NCBI RefSeq assembly: GCF_011516635.5
Contig: NZ_CP096255.1
Location: forward strand, 6,942,501 to 7,006,500
DNA length: 64,000 nucleotides
Direction of reading: 5' to 3'
Source: Bradyrhizobium barranii subsp. apii
GTDB taxonomy: Bacteria > Pseudomonadota > Alphaproteobacteria > Rhizobiales > Xanthobacteraceae
The translations under genes were made by a program, and so were the position numbers. Each line of letters begins with the position of its first letter. Position 1 is the stretch's first letter. Positions 33,651 through 43,079 of the stretch are shown piece by piece. The notes beneath the pieces are model-generated. The model had not been told where the DNA came from, did no database searches, and worked only from the letters and a program-made list of their open reading frames with translations.

Positions 33651-34163
33651 CTACGTTGCCGACGCGGCGGCCGGGTGGAAGACCAGCCCGAAACCGTCGA
33701 TGCAATAGCGCAATCCGGTCGGCTTCGGACCGTCGTCGAAGACGTGGCCGAGATGGCCGCCGCAGCGCCGGCAATGCACTTCGGTGCGCACCATGCCGAA
33801 GGTACGGTCCTCCGTCTTGCCGACATTGCCTTCGATCGGCTGGTAGAAGCTCGGCCAACCCGTGCCGCTCTCGAACTTGGTGTCGGATGCGAACAGCGGC
33901 AGGTCGCAGCCGGCGCAGGCGAAGATGCCCTTGCGGTGTTCCTTGAGCAGCGGGCTGGAGCCTGGCCTCTCGGTGCCCTCCTTACGGAGGATTTCATATT
34001 GCTGCGGCGTGAGCTGGGCGCGCCACTCGGCGTCCGTCTTCTCGATCTCGAATTTTTGCGCGGCCTTCTCTCCAGCCTCGGCGGGCGTTCCTCTCAACCA
34101 GCGGAAGGCCGAAAGGCCGAACAGGCCGGCAACAGTTGTCAGCAGGATGCGGCGGTCAAACAT
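33651..34163 (-). CDS. msrB: peptide-methionine (R)-S-oxide reductase MsrB, exported form
   Basis: A 170-residue enzyme that reduces methionine-R-sulfoxide in proteins. Both zinc CxxC pairs (FACAGCDLPLF and VHCRRCGGHLGHVF) and the catalytic-Cys motif GLRYCIDG are present. The N-terminus (DRRILLTTVAGLFGLSAF) looks like a signal with twin Arg, so export by Tat or Sec to the periplasm is likely. It is monocistronic. Confidence 0.92.
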   Translation of the reverse strand: MFDRRILLTTVAGLFGLSAFRWLRGTPAEAGEKAAQKFEIEKTDAEWRAQLTPQQYEILRKEGTERPGSSPLLKEHRKGIFACAGCDLPLFASDTKFESGTGWPSFYQPIEGNVGKTEDRTFGMVRTEVHCRRCGGHLGHVFDDGPKPTGLRYCIDGFGLVFHPAAASAT

Positions 34164-34250
34164 CTGATTCTCCGTGCGCGGGGGAGTCCACGCTCTGAGA
34201 TACGGGCTCTAACGGCCGACGTTACACGTCCGGGCGGGGTTCTTCTCAAC

Positions 34251-35708
34251 TTATTGCGAGACGACGTCGCCCTGCAGAACCGGTTCCACGCCCTCGGCCG
34301 CAGGTTTCGGCGGAGGGGCCGGCCGCGGCCGGACACCCGGCGGCGGACGGCGCGGACCGGTGCCGGCGGCCCGGTTGGCTTCGGCGAGGCGCGCCTCGCG
34401 TTCCCGGTCCTTGACGCGGGCCCGCTCTCGGTAGCGGGCGAGCGAGCCTGCGGCGGCGGAACTCGCCCTGCCCCAGGCTCCCACCAATTGGCCCGCGACG
34501 CGTCCGGTCGTGCCACCCGCCCAGACCAGCTCGAACGGCGAGAACAGCCGCCAGCGCTCGTCGCCCCACAAAATGCTGCGCGCGATCAGCTGCCCGGCCA
34601 TGGCCGAGGTGTTCATGCCCTGGCGGCCGAACCCGCTTGCCACCCACAGGCCTTTGCGCAGCTGGCCGATCTGCGGCATGCCGTGCACGGTCTGGCCGGT
34701 GGCGCCGCCGAACATGTCGGTGATCTCGACATCGCCGAACTGGGGGAAAATCGATCTGATCCGCCGCCTGACCGCGCCCGCAAAGCGCTGCGGACGCGCG
34801 GCCCAGGTGGTCTCGGGGCTTTCCCACATCAGGCGGTCGCCGTCGACGACACGGAAATGGTCGACCCCGTCGGAATCCATCACCGATCCCTTGAACGCCA
34901 CGATCTCGTGCACGCGCTCGCCGAGCGGGGCGGTAATCCCGGCATAGCGCCAGACCGGCAGCAGCGTCTCCGACAGGCGCCTCAACGGCGCGCCGAGGTG
35001 GATGTTGCCGGCGAGCACGATGTGGGTGGCGCGCAGCCGCGCCGAGGGCGTGACGATGCGCTTGCGGATGCCGGAATGATCGATGCTGACGACCGGCGTA
35101 TCCTCGAAGATGCGCGCTCCCGCCCGCCGCGCCAGCGTTGCGAGGCCGTGCACATATTTGCGGCCGTCGAGCTGGAATGCCCGGGGATAATAGACGCCGT
35201 GGAAGTAGCGGTCGGTCTTGAGCGCCTCGCGGACGCGATCCACCTGCCAGCCCTCGACCTCCGTGTCGAAATCCTCGTGGAGCATCTGCAACCGGCTGAT
35301 CAGCCGGTCGCCGGCATCGACGTTGGAGACCTCCAGCACGCCATCGCTCGGGCCAATGCCGGGCATGTTCTCTTCGGTGGCGTTGGCCCGGACGAACTCG
35401 GCGCCCTCCTTCGCCAGTGTCCACAATTCGCGCGCGTCCTCAAAGCCGACGCGCTCGATCAAATCTGCGAGCGGCAGCGCAAAGCCCGGCATCACGGTGC
35501 CGAGCTGGTTTCCGGAGGCGTTCCAGCCGATATGGCGGCCCTCGAGCACCGCGACGCTGGCTCCGAGCCGGGCTGCCTCCAGCGCGATGGAGAGCCCGGC
35601 AAGCCCGGCCCCGATCACGCAGATGTCGGCGTCGAGATCAAACGACAGTCGCGTGCGTTCACGAAAGCCGGCTTCTTCCTGGGACACGCTTGTGAAAGTC
35701 TCGCTCAT
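34251..35708 (-). CDS. FAD-dependent amine/amino-acid oxidoreductase (DAO family)
   Basis: A 485-residue flavoprotein. Residues 28-60 are the Rossmann FAD motif (DADICVIGAGLAGLSIALEA, then Glu at the end of strand 2). The DAO-type C-terminal GLWVASGFGRQGMNTSAMAG is present. It resembles gamma-glutamylputrescine oxidase and related enzymes that oxidise an amine or imino acid. The last 60 residues are Arg/Pro/Ala-rich and unusual (PRRPPPGVRPRPAPPPKP). Substrate unknown. It is upstream of msrB on the same strand but 87 bases away, and divergent from the phosphatase at 35802. Confidence 0.85.
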   Translation of the reverse strand: MSETFTSVSQEEAGFRERTRLSFDLDADICVIGAGLAGLSIALEAARLGASVAVLEGRHIGWNASGNQLGTVMPGFALPLADLIERVGFEDARELWTLAKEGAEFVRANATEENMPGIGPSDGVLEVSNVDAGDRLISRLQMLHEDFDTEVEGWQVDRVREALKTDRYFHGVYYPRAFQLDGRKYVHGLATLARRAGARIFEDTPVVSIDHSGIRKRIVTPSARLRATHIVLAGNIHLGAPLRRLSETLLPVWRYAGITAPLGERVHEIVAFKGSVMDSDGVDHFRVVDGDRLMWESPETTWAARPQRFAGAVRRRIRSIFPQFGDVEITDMFGGATGQTVHGMPQIGQLRKGLWVASGFGRQGMNTSAMAGQLIARSILWGDERWRLFSPFELVWAGGTTGRVAGQLVGAWGRASSAAAGSLARYRERARVKDREREARLAEANRAAGTGPRRPPPGVRPRPAPPPKPAAEGVEPVLQGDVVSQ

Positions 35709-35801
35709 GTCGTTTCCTTAAAGGACCGATCGGGCCCTTGTCACCTTGTCCTCAACCGGCGCCTGTAGATTATGCTGGACGCGTAACGATTCGAGAATGC
35801 C

Positions 35802-36338
35802 ATGCGCCGTTTGATGCTGCTGCGTCACGCCAAGACCGAGACTGACGCGCCGAGCGGCCGTGACCAGGATCGTCGCCTCGACGACCGCGGCCACAAGGAC
35901 GCCGCGCAGATCGGGGATTGGCTCGCCACCCATCCCCCGTTCCCCAAGGCCGTGCTGGTGTCGCACGCCGTCCGGGCCCGGCAGACCTGGGACATTGCCT
36001 GGGAGACGATGAAGGACCGAGTCGCAGCGCCGCAGGTTGAGGTCCTGCCCGAACTCTACGGCGCCGATCCCGCCCAGATCCTGGAATCCATTCGCACTGC
36101 AACCGTTCCGGCCAACCCGAAGCAGTTGCTGCTGGTGGGCCACAATCCCGGCATGCACGAGGCCGCGCTGATGCTGATGGGCGGCGGCGATCCGGCCGGC
36201 GCCAAGGCGCTCGCTCACAATCTGCCCACGTCGGGGCTTGCGATCTTCGACTTTGACGTCAAGGATTGGGGTGACGTGGCCTACCGCCGCGGCAAACTGG
36301 TGCTGTTCGTCAGCCCCAAGCTGCTTCGATCGGGTTGA
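35802..36338 (+). CDS. SixA-type histidine phosphatase
   Basis: A 178-residue member of the histidine phosphatase superfamily with the RHG-type motif LMLLRHAKTE at the N-terminus, a second-arm motif SHAVRARQTW, and the catalytic GHNPGMHE. This short form resembles SixA, which dephosphorylates phosphohistidine in HPt domains. Its partner here is unknown. Confidence 0.87.
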   Translation: MRRLMLLRHAKTETDAPSGRDQDRRLDDRGHKDAAQIGDWLATHPPFPKAVLVSHAVRARQTWDIAWETMKDRVAAPQVEVLPELYGADPAQILESIRTATVPANPKQLLLVGHNPGMHEAALMLMGGGDPAGAKALAHNLPTSGLAIFDFDVKDWGDVAYRRGKLVLFVSPKLLRSG

Positions 36339-36398
36339 GACGCGCGGGGCGCGCCGTCTCGACCGGTTGATCCTAGCTTGGTCAATTGGGAGGCGCAG

Positions 36399-36824
36399 AT
36401 GTTCAAGTCCATCCTCGTGCCCATCGACCTCGCCGACACCGATCTGGCCAAGCCGGCGCTCGCGACCGCGATAACGCTGTCGCAGACCTGGAGCGGATCG
36501 ATACGACTGCTCAACGTGCTGCCGATGACGCCGGTGATGCTCGCCGAATACGTCCCGGCCGATTTCGACGAGCAGCAGCGCCAGACCTCCGAGGAAGCGC
36601 TCGCCATCGTCGCGCGCGAGTCAGGCATCGAGACGGGGCGCATTTCCAGCGTGGTGCGACAGGGCGGCATCTATCATGAGATCCTGGAGGAGGCCATGCA
36701 CATGAAGGCCGACCTGATTGTGATGACCTCGCACCGGCCGGCGATGCGCACCTATTTCCTCGGCTCCAATGCCGGGCACGTCGTGCGCTACGCCAAGTGC
36801 TCGGTGCTGGTGGTCAGGCACTGA
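36399..36824 (+). CDS. universal stress protein (UspA family)
   Basis: A 141-residue single UspA domain: MFKSILVPIDLADTDL at the start, LIVMTSHRPAMRTYFLGSNA with the G-x2-G-x9-G(S/T)-like ATP-binding loop in degenerate form, and VVRYAKCSVLVVRH at the end. The start at 36399 follows GGGAGG by 5 bases; the longer frame from 36378 is not conserved. Confidence 0.9.
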   Translation: MFKSILVPIDLADTDLAKPALATAITLSQTWSGSIRLLNVLPMTPVMLAEYVPADFDEQQRQTSEEALAIVARESGIETGRISSVVRQGGIYHEILEEAMHMKADLIVMTSHRPAMRTYFLGSNAGHVVRYAKCSVLVVRH

Positions 36825-36841
36825 GCGCCACAACAAACGCT

Positions 36842-36919
36842 GTCATTGCGAGCGCAGCGAAGCAATCCAGAGTCTTTCCGCGGTGGCAGTCTGGATTGCT
36901 TCGCTCCGCTCGCAATGAC
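36842..36919. repeat. palindromic intergenic element (TCATTGCGAGCG type)
   Basis: Arms of 30 bases at 36842-36871 and 36890-36919 pair at 29 of 30 positions around an 18-base loop. Both arms contain the TGCGAGCG and AGCGAAGCAATCCAGA words. Elements of this kind are widespread between genes in Bradyrhizobium and relatives. It lies 18 bases after the stress-protein gene. Confidence 0.9.
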
Positions 36920-36974
36920 GACGCGGAGGCATTGTCACCACGCCCGGACTTGCGGGCGTGGCGGCCGAATGAAC

Positions 36975-37211
36975 TCACAGATATCGCGTCAGCTCGGCCT
37001 TGAACTGCCCGTAGACGGCATCCTCGATCTGGCTGCGCGTAATCCCGATGTCGCGCAAGGCGTGGTCGTCGAGCTCGTTCAGCGTCTTGACGGCAGAGCG
37101 GCGCTCCAGGCGATCGAACAGCGCATGAGCAACGTTGGCGAGCGTGCTGAAAAATCCGCCCGACGAGGGTGGGCGTAAACTCCGACCGGCAGTTTGCGAG
37201 ATCGTGGTCAT
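36975..37211 (-). CDS. DUF1127 small protein
   Basis: A 78-residue basic protein. The C-terminal RSAVKTLNELDDHALRDIGI is the DUF1127 signature; such small proteins bind RNA or influence phosphate and C1 metabolism in some alphaproteobacteria. The start at 37211 follows GGAGAAGAA. It is divergent from the MocR-type regulator at 37396. Confidence 0.88.
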   Translation of the reverse strand: MTTISQTAGRSLRPPSSGGFFSTLANVAHALFDRLERRSAVKTLNELDDHALRDIGITRSQIEDAVYGQFKAELTRYL

Positions 37212-37345
37212 TTTCTTCTCCGGCCTATTGTCCGCGCAGCGAAGCAGGTGCCGTTGGCGCGGACGCTGTGAGCGCCTGCACCTCATTTGCCGTCGGATTG
37301 CTCTCGCTCTCCTCGGCTCAATCGCGGAACTTGATGGAACTTAAA

Positions 37346-37369
37346 TGCTCCAGTACACTACTCGGAGCA
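37346..37369. promoter_or_regulatory. putative operator (TGCTCC-N12-GGAGCA) upstream of the MocR-type regulator
   Basis: An inverted repeat with 6-base arms, 27 bases before the regulator ATG, preceded by a GGAACTT direct repeat near 37327-37343. MocR regulators often bind their own control region. The evidence is only the pattern. Confidence 0.35.
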
Positions 37370-37395
37370 AGTAAAACATTGCTCTCGGTGCAATA

Positions 37396-38739
37396 ATGTC
37401 CAAGTTCGAATACGTGAAGCTTGCCGATGCCATTGCGGCCGATATCACTAAAGGCACGTTAAGGCCCGGCGACCGGCTGCCGCCACAGCGCAACTTTGCC
37501 TATGACCGCGGCATCGCGGTCTCGACCGCGAGCCGGGTTTATACGGAGCTGCTTCGCCGCGGGCTCGTCGTCGGCGAAGTCGGCCGCGGCACCTTCATCT
37601 CCGGCGACATCAAGCGCGAGGTCGAGGCGTTGAGCGAGCCGCGCGACGCGCGGATCGATTTCGAGGTCAATTATCCGTTATTGCCGCAGCAATGGGCCAT
37701 GATCGCCAAGAGCCTTGCCGGGCTCGAGCGCGTCGACGCGCTCGAATCCGCCCTGCGCGTCTCGACCAGCACCGGTACCAAGAGCGCGCGCAATGCGGCC
37801 GTCGCCTATCTCGCGCGCAAGGATTTCACGCCGCAGGCCGAGCAGATCGTCTTCACCGCCAACGGCAAGCAGTCGCTCGCCGCCGCGCTCGCCGCCCTCG
37901 TTCCCACCGGCGGCCGCTGCGGCGTCGAGGCGCTGACCTACCCTTACGTCAAGAGCATCGCCGCGCGGCTCGGCGTGACGCTGGTCCCGATTCCGATGGA
38001 CGAATTTGGCGCGAGGCCCGATGCGATCCAGAAGGCGCATCGCGAAGCGCATCTGTCGGCGCTGTATCTCCAGCCCATCATCCAGAACCCGCTCGGCGTC
38101 ACCATGAACGCGACGCGGCGTGCCGACATCATGCGCGTCGCCGAGAAGCTCGATCTCACCATCATCGAGGACGCCGTCTACGGCTTCCTTGCCGACGACA
38201 CGCCGCTGGCAGCCCTCGGGCCGGACCGTTGCATCGTGATCGACAGCCTGTCCAAGAAGGTCGCACCGGGCCTCGCGCTCGGCATCCTCGTCACCCCGCC
38301 GCATCTGCGCGAGAGCGTGATGAGCGCGGTGCGGACCGGCGGCTGGATCGCCTCGGGCCATGCGTTGGCGTCCGGGCAGCGGCTGATGGCCGACGGCACC
38401 GTCGCCGAGCTGACACGGCTGAAACGGATCGACGCTGCGCGCCGGCAGCAGACCGCGGCAAGGCTGCTTGCCGGCTACCAGATCGCGGCCGACGCGCGCT
38501 CCTATCATCTCTGGCTGACACTGCCGCCGCACTGGCGCTCGCAGACCTTCGTCGCCGCAGCAGCCCGGCGCGGCATCGCACTGACGCCATCCTCGACGTT
38601 TGCAATTGCCCACGGACATGCACCGAACGCGGTGCGGCTCGCGCTCGCCCCGCCCTCGCTCGAGCAGCTCGATTCCGGCCTGCGCACGCTCGTGTCGCTG
38701 CTCGGCACCAAGGAAGAGGATTTCGACTCGACGGAGTAG
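37396..38739 (+). CDS. MocR/PdxR-type regulator (GntR helix-turn-helix fused to aminotransferase domain)
   Basis: A 447-residue fusion. Residues 1-75 are a GntR winged helix (LADAIAADITKGTLRPGDRL, STASRVYTELLRRGLV). The rest is a class I aminotransferase-like domain with PLP Asp and Tyr in IIEDAVYGFL and Schiff-base Lys in IDSLSKKVAPGLALGI. Such proteins sense PLP or an amino compound and control vitamin B6, taurine, GABA or ectoine genes. The target here is unknown. Confidence 0.9.
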   Translation: MSKFEYVKLADAIAADITKGTLRPGDRLPPQRNFAYDRGIAVSTASRVYTELLRRGLVVGEVGRGTFISGDIKREVEALSEPRDARIDFEVNYPLLPQQWAMIAKSLAGLERVDALESALRVSTSTGTKSARNAAVAYLARKDFTPQAEQIVFTANGKQSLAAALAALVPTGGRCGVEALTYPYVKSIAARLGVTLVPIPMDEFGARPDAIQKAHREAHLSALYLQPIIQNPLGVTMNATRRADIMRVAEKLDLTIIEDAVYGFLADDTPLAALGPDRCIVIDSLSKKVAPGLALGILVTPPHLRESVMSAVRTGGWIASGHALASGQRLMADGTVAELTRLKRIDAARRQQTAARLLAGYQIAADARSYHLWLTLPPHWRSQTFVAAAARRGIALTPSSTFAIAHGHAPNAVRLALAPPSLEQLDSGLRTLVSLLGTKEEDFDSTE

Positions 38740-38808
38740 CCAGAGCGTTGCGAGCGAAGTGATACCGGTTCGAGAACGCGTCACGACAAAGATCCGGCCC
38801 TTCGCCGC

Positions 38809-39408
38809 TCAGGTCGCGGGCCATTCCGCGATAAAGCCCCTCGCCTTGTACGGCTCGATCTTGTCCCATTCGTGCAGGACACGCCGGCGAAACTCGACAT
38901 CGGTGTGCCAGAGCGCGCGCGACGTCGCAAAGCTGTCGACGGTGAGCAGCATCTTCTCGACTTCAGGCCAGTGCCGATGCAGCGTCATCGGGTAGCGGCG
39001 CGCCGTCCAGGTGTTGCCGAGGCAGATCACGCTCCGGATGTTTCGCAGTCCAAGCGCCGCATCAATGATCGGCAGCGAGAAGATCACGTTCTCGCCGGTG
39101 TTCATTGCGCGATGTTCCTCGAGGATGAGGTCCGCCGGAATGCCGGCCGCAACCATCGCTGCCTTGATGATGGTGCACTCAGATTGCTCCGAGCCCGGCG
39201 TCACACCACCGCTGACAATCGACCAGCGGAAAAGGCCCTCGCGCCACAGCCTCGTGGCGGTGTCGGCGCGCAAGCCAACGTCCTCGCGGGTGCCGAACAT
39301 GAACAACAGATCGGCCGGCCGGAGCGGCGTATCGATCAGATGCGTACGGTTGATTTCGACGATCTCATCCGCTGTAGGCTGGCGCCTGCTGCGATCCATG
39401 GTTGGCAT
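38809..39408 (-). CDS. YdcF/SanA-like protein (DUF218)
   Basis: A 199-residue protein with the DUF218 pattern: LLFMFGTREDVGLRADTA, VSGGVTPGSEQSECTIIKAA, then RAMNTGENVIFSL and ICLGNTWTARRYPMTL. It has no membrane segment. The function of this family is not settled, although some members act in envelope metabolism. ATG 39408 is chosen; GTG 39426 is possible. Convergent with the MocR-type gene. Confidence 0.8.
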   Translation of the reverse strand: MPTMDRSRRQPTADEIVEINRTHLIDTPLRPADLLFMFGTREDVGLRADTATRLWREGLFRWSIVSGGVTPGSEQSECTIIKAAMVAAGIPADLILEEHRAMNTGENVIFSLPIIDAALGLRNIRSVICLGNTWTARRYPMTLHRHWPEVEKMLLTVDSFATSRALWHTDVEFRRRVLHEWDKIEPYKARGFIAEWPAT

Positions 39409-39470
39409 GACAGCACGATGCGACACCGGCGCGGGAGCGCGAAGTCACGTTTGATTGCGGCCGATTGCAC

Positions 39471-40058
39471 CTAAGGCAGCAACGCCTTCGGCACACGATC
39501 AAAACTGTAGCTGTGCGGCTGGTTGCGCCGCACGAAGCCGCCGACCTGCCAGGCGAACAGCGCGGCGAAGCCGATGATGAACAGGGCGCCGGCGAACTCC
39601 CCGATCATGAGCGCGCGGATCAGAAGCCCCGTCATCGCCACCGTCAGCACCGCCAGGAAGGCCAGCACCGCCGCATAGGTCTTGCGGCCGAGGCCTGCGG
39701 TCAATTCGGCGCGGCTGCCGGCTTGCGCCATCCGTGCGTGCAATTCGATGATGAAATCGCGAAAACCGTTGTCCTGCGGCGCCATCAGCGCCGCAGTCTG
39801 CCAGCTCGTCGACAGGATCCTGATGCGGCCGCCGCCGGTGTGGCTGACATCGGCGCGAAAGCGGTGCTGCTGCATCGACACCGGGCGAAACGACAGCCGG
39901 ATCGCCGAGATCTCGTCATAGCGCCACAGGCCGGAGCGGCCGGCGATGTGCCAGGACAGGCCCTCGTCCGTCAGATCGAAACGATGCGCCGAGCCGATCA
40001 GCGACGCCTTGTAGGCGTAGCTCGTGACCGACGGGCCTTGCGCTCCCGAAACCTGCAT
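39471..40058 (-). CDS. hypothetical membrane protein
   Basis: A 195-residue protein: a soluble N-terminal part of about 120 residues (FDLTDEGLSWHIAGRSGLW) that resembles PH-like/YcxB-type domains, then two membrane helices at about 130-150 and 155-175. It is divergent from another small membrane protein at 40138. I do not recognise a named family. Confidence 0.7.
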   Translation of the reverse strand: MQVSGAQGPSVTSYAYKASLIGSAHRFDLTDEGLSWHIAGRSGLWRYDEISAIRLSFRPVSMQQHRFRADVSHTGGGRIRILSTSWQTAALMAPQDNGFRDFIIELHARMAQAGSRAELTAGLGRKTYAAVLAFLAVLTVAMTGLLIRALMIGEFAGALFIIGFAALFAWQVGGFVRRNQPHSYSFDRVPKALLP

Positions 40059-40137
40059 CCCCACAATCAATCCCGTCCGCGCAATCCCGCCTGCGATCGG
40101 CTTGCGCGATCGCCCTCGCCCATCCTACAAGCGGGGC

Positions 40138-40572
40138 ATGGCTGAGACGACCTTTTTTCCGCGCCGCCTGATTCTCGGTGCCGCCGTGATCTCCGGCGTG
40201 CTGCTCGCGCTCGCGGTGCACATGCTGGGCGCGCGCTACGGGCTCGACCTCGGCGGGCTCTGGCATTCCGACTCGCATGAATTCATACCCGCGGGCGCAG
40301 CGATCGCCTGGTGGCTGATTGCCACGGTCGGTTTCTCCGGCGGCTATTTCACGGCGACATTGATGCAGAGCGCCGTCTCCGGACAGATCCCGCAGCGGAT
40401 GCGGCAGTTCCTGATCGCGGTCGGCGTGCTGCTGCTTGCCGGTGCGGGCCAGGTGGCCTCGGCGCCGAGCCCGATCCCGTCCGTCTCAGGCGTGCTCGCC
40501 GGGCTCGCCGCGCTATGTCTTGGCGCCGTGATGGCGTTTTGCGGCGCGCATTTCGCGCTGCGCCGCGGCTAG
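40138..40572 (+). CDS. hypothetical four-helix membrane protein
   Basis: A 144-residue protein with four predicted membrane helices (LILGAAVISGVLLALAVHML; AIAWWLIATVGFSGGYFTA; FLIAVGVLLLAGAGQVA; GLAALCLGAVMAFCGAHFA). The start at 40138 is chosen because the longer frame adds an unlikely Pro/Arg-rich tail. The function is unknown. It is convergent with the c-di-GMP gene, with only 3 bases between stops. Confidence 0.65.
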   Translation: MAETTFFPRRLILGAAVISGVLLALAVHMLGARYGLDLGGLWHSDSHEFIPAGAAIAWWLIATVGFSGGYFTATLMQSAVSGQIPQRMRQFLIAVGVLLLAGAGQVASAPSPIPSVSGVLAGLAALCLGAVMAFCGAHFALRRG

Positions 40573-40575
40573 ACA

Positions 40576-42975
40576 TCAGGCCGAGGCGAGCAGCCGCGGC
40601 CGGTTCAGCATCAACGCGACATCGGATGCGGGCCGCGGCTTGCTGAAAAGATAGCCCTGCGCCTGGGTGCAGCCCTCGCGCCGCAGCAGCTCGAGCTGCG
40701 CGTCGTTCTCGACGCCTTCCGCCGTGGTGACGATGCCGAGGCTGCGCCCGAGGCCGGTCACGGCGCGGATGATCGCCATGGAATCCTCGCGCGTCGCAAG
40801 CTCCGACACGAAGGAGCGGTCGATCTTGATCTTGTCGAACGGGAAGCTGCGCAGGTAGCTCAGCGACGAATAGCCGGTGCCGAAATCGTCGAGCGAGATC
40901 CGCACGCCCATGGCGCGCAGCTCGTGCAGGGTGGTCAGTGTCGCCTCGCTGTTCTGGAGCAGCACCGATTCGGTGATCTCGAGCTCGAGCCGCCGCGCCG
41001 CGAGCCCCGAGGCTGCCAGCGCATCGGTCACGGATGCGATCAGGTTCGGGCTCTTGAATTGCACCGGCGACAGGTTGACGGCGACATCGACATCGTCCGG
41101 CCAGGTGGCGGCGTCACTGCAGGCGCTACGCAGCACGAACTCGCCGAGCTGAACGATGAGGCCAGTCTCCTCGGCCACCGGAATGAAGTTGATGGGGGCG
41201 ATCAGGCCGCGCTGCGGATGGTTCCAGCGCAACAGCGCCTCGAAGGCGACGACGCGACCGCTGGCGACGTCGCGGATCGGCTGGTAGTACGCCTCGAACT
41301 CGTCACGCAGCAACGCCGCCCGCAAGTCCATCTCCAGCAGCCGCCGCGCCTGCGCGCGCGCATCCATGCCGGTCTCGAAGAAGCGATAGGTGCCGCGGCC
41401 GTCCGCCTTGGCGCGGTACAGCGCGAGGTCGGCGTTCTTCAACAGCTCGTCCGGATTGTCGCTGTCCTGCGGCGACAGCGAGATGCCGATCGAGACGCCG
41501 ATCACGATCTGATGGTCGTCGATCTCGTAAGGCGCGGAGATCACCTCGACGAGGCGGCCGGCAAGGGCTCGCGCCGCGGCTTCTTCGGAGCGCCCGATCT
41601 GGACCACGGCGAACTCGTCGCCACCGAGGCGCGCCACGGTGTCGCTCGCGCCGACAGTGGCCTTCAGCCTGCGACCGACTTCCTTGAGCAGCGCATCGCC
41701 GATGGGATGGCCGAGCGAGTCGTTGATGTCCTTGAAGTGATCGAGATCGAGGCACAGCACCGCGAGCTGGTCGCCCGACTTCGCCCGGCCCAGTCCCTGC
41801 TCGAGCTGCTCGTGGAACAGCACGCGGTTCGGCAGATTGGTCAGCGCGTCATGGCGCGCCATGTGCGAGATCTTGGCCTGCGCCTCCAGCCATTCGGTAA
41901 TGTCCTCGAAGGTCGCAACCCAGCCGCCGCCCTGCATCGGCTGGTTGACGACGCGGATGGAACGACCGAACCGGGTGACGACCTGGCTGGTCGTGCGGCC
42001 CTCGCGCGCGTCGGCCACGAGGCGCGCGAAGAATTCGCCCGCATCGCCCTGCCACTGGCCCTTGGCCTGCTCTTCCCGCAGCACGTCGACGAGCAGGCGG
42101 CCGGCGAGCGGAATGTCGGTGCGGCCGAGCAACGCTGCCTAGCGCTCGTTGAAGAGCTGGATCTTGGCGTCCGCATCGAACATGCACAGTCCCTGCGACA
42201 TGTTCTCGAGCGCGGTATCCAGCACGACTTGCTGGCGTCCCAGTTCGCCCTTGGCGCGGCGGTCGAGCAGAGCCGCCGCGAGCGCGATCGCGATGATCGC
42301 AGCGGCGGCGCTGGCGGTGAGGATCGACAATGAGGCCGGCGGGATCGACAGGCCGCTGATCACGACCGCAGGATCCGGCGTCAGCTCCACGGCGCCCATG
42401 GCGGTGAAATGATGTGAGACGATGGCAAGCGTCAGCAGCACCGTCGCGCCAAGCGCGCCGGCAAGGCTGTCGCGCCGGCCCGCAACGACCAGGGCAAGCG
42501 ACCCGAGAACGATGCCGAGCACGATCGAGACCGTCACTGTGCCGGTCGTCCAGCCGATGTGCGCGGGAATCTCGAGCGCCATCATACCGGTGTAATGCAT
42601 GGCGGCAACGCCGCCACCAACGACGGCGCCGCCGAGCGCAACCAGGCCCGCCCGCGTCACCGACACCGAGATGCTCAGCCCGATGAAGGTGACCGCGATC
42701 GCGAAGATCAGCGACAGGACCGTCAACGGAATGTTGTAAGCGCCGCCCGCACCAGGACCGTAAGCCTGCATCGCGATGAAATGGGTTGCCCAGATGCCGC
42801 CGCCGGCGACGACGGCATCGAGCGCGACCCACGATACGCGAGCTCCCCCGCGCGCCGCACGCGCGCGGTGGAACAGGCTGATCGCCGCCGCGCTGGCGAG
42901 CAGACACACCGCTCCGCCGAGTGCGACCAGACGCCAATCATGCTGATCCGTCAGGCAGTAAAGAACTTGATACAT
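40576..42975 (-). pseudogene. MHYT-GGDEF-EAL c-di-GMP protein split by an in-frame amber stop
   Basis: One frame runs from 42975 to 40576 and is interrupted only by TAG at 42139-42141. The 278-residue N-terminal part has a seven-helix MHYT sensor (THFIAM, AMHYTGMMALE, SHHFTAMG) and the start of a PAS-like region (LFNER). After the stop comes ALLGRTDIPLAGR, then GGDEF (RLGGDEFAVVQ, intact) and EAL (FEALLRWNHP, with DDFGTGYSSLSYL). A Tyr codon at the stop would restore LFNERYAALLGR. Intact, it would make or degrade c-di-GMP in response to O2, CO or NO. The downstream part could still be translated from TTG 42132. Sequencing error is possible. Confidence 0.85.
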
Positions 42976-43079
42976 TGCCGGCCCCTATTCCAACCGCACT
43001 AGAGCCGGCAGAGATGGACAGTCGGTAACCGGCTATGTGCCGGTTTCGGGAATGGTGAACAGAGAATGTGTGGGATCGC

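Noticed and set aside
33471..35768. Open frame of 765 codons on the plus strand
   Set aside because: Antisense to msrB and the FAD oxidoreductase, both of which have clear motifs on the minus strand.
42139..42141. TAG as a pyrrolysine or suppressed codon
   Set aside because: No sign of pyl genes, no readthrough element after the stop, and a second unrelated gene nearby is broken by TAA; error or mutation is simpler.
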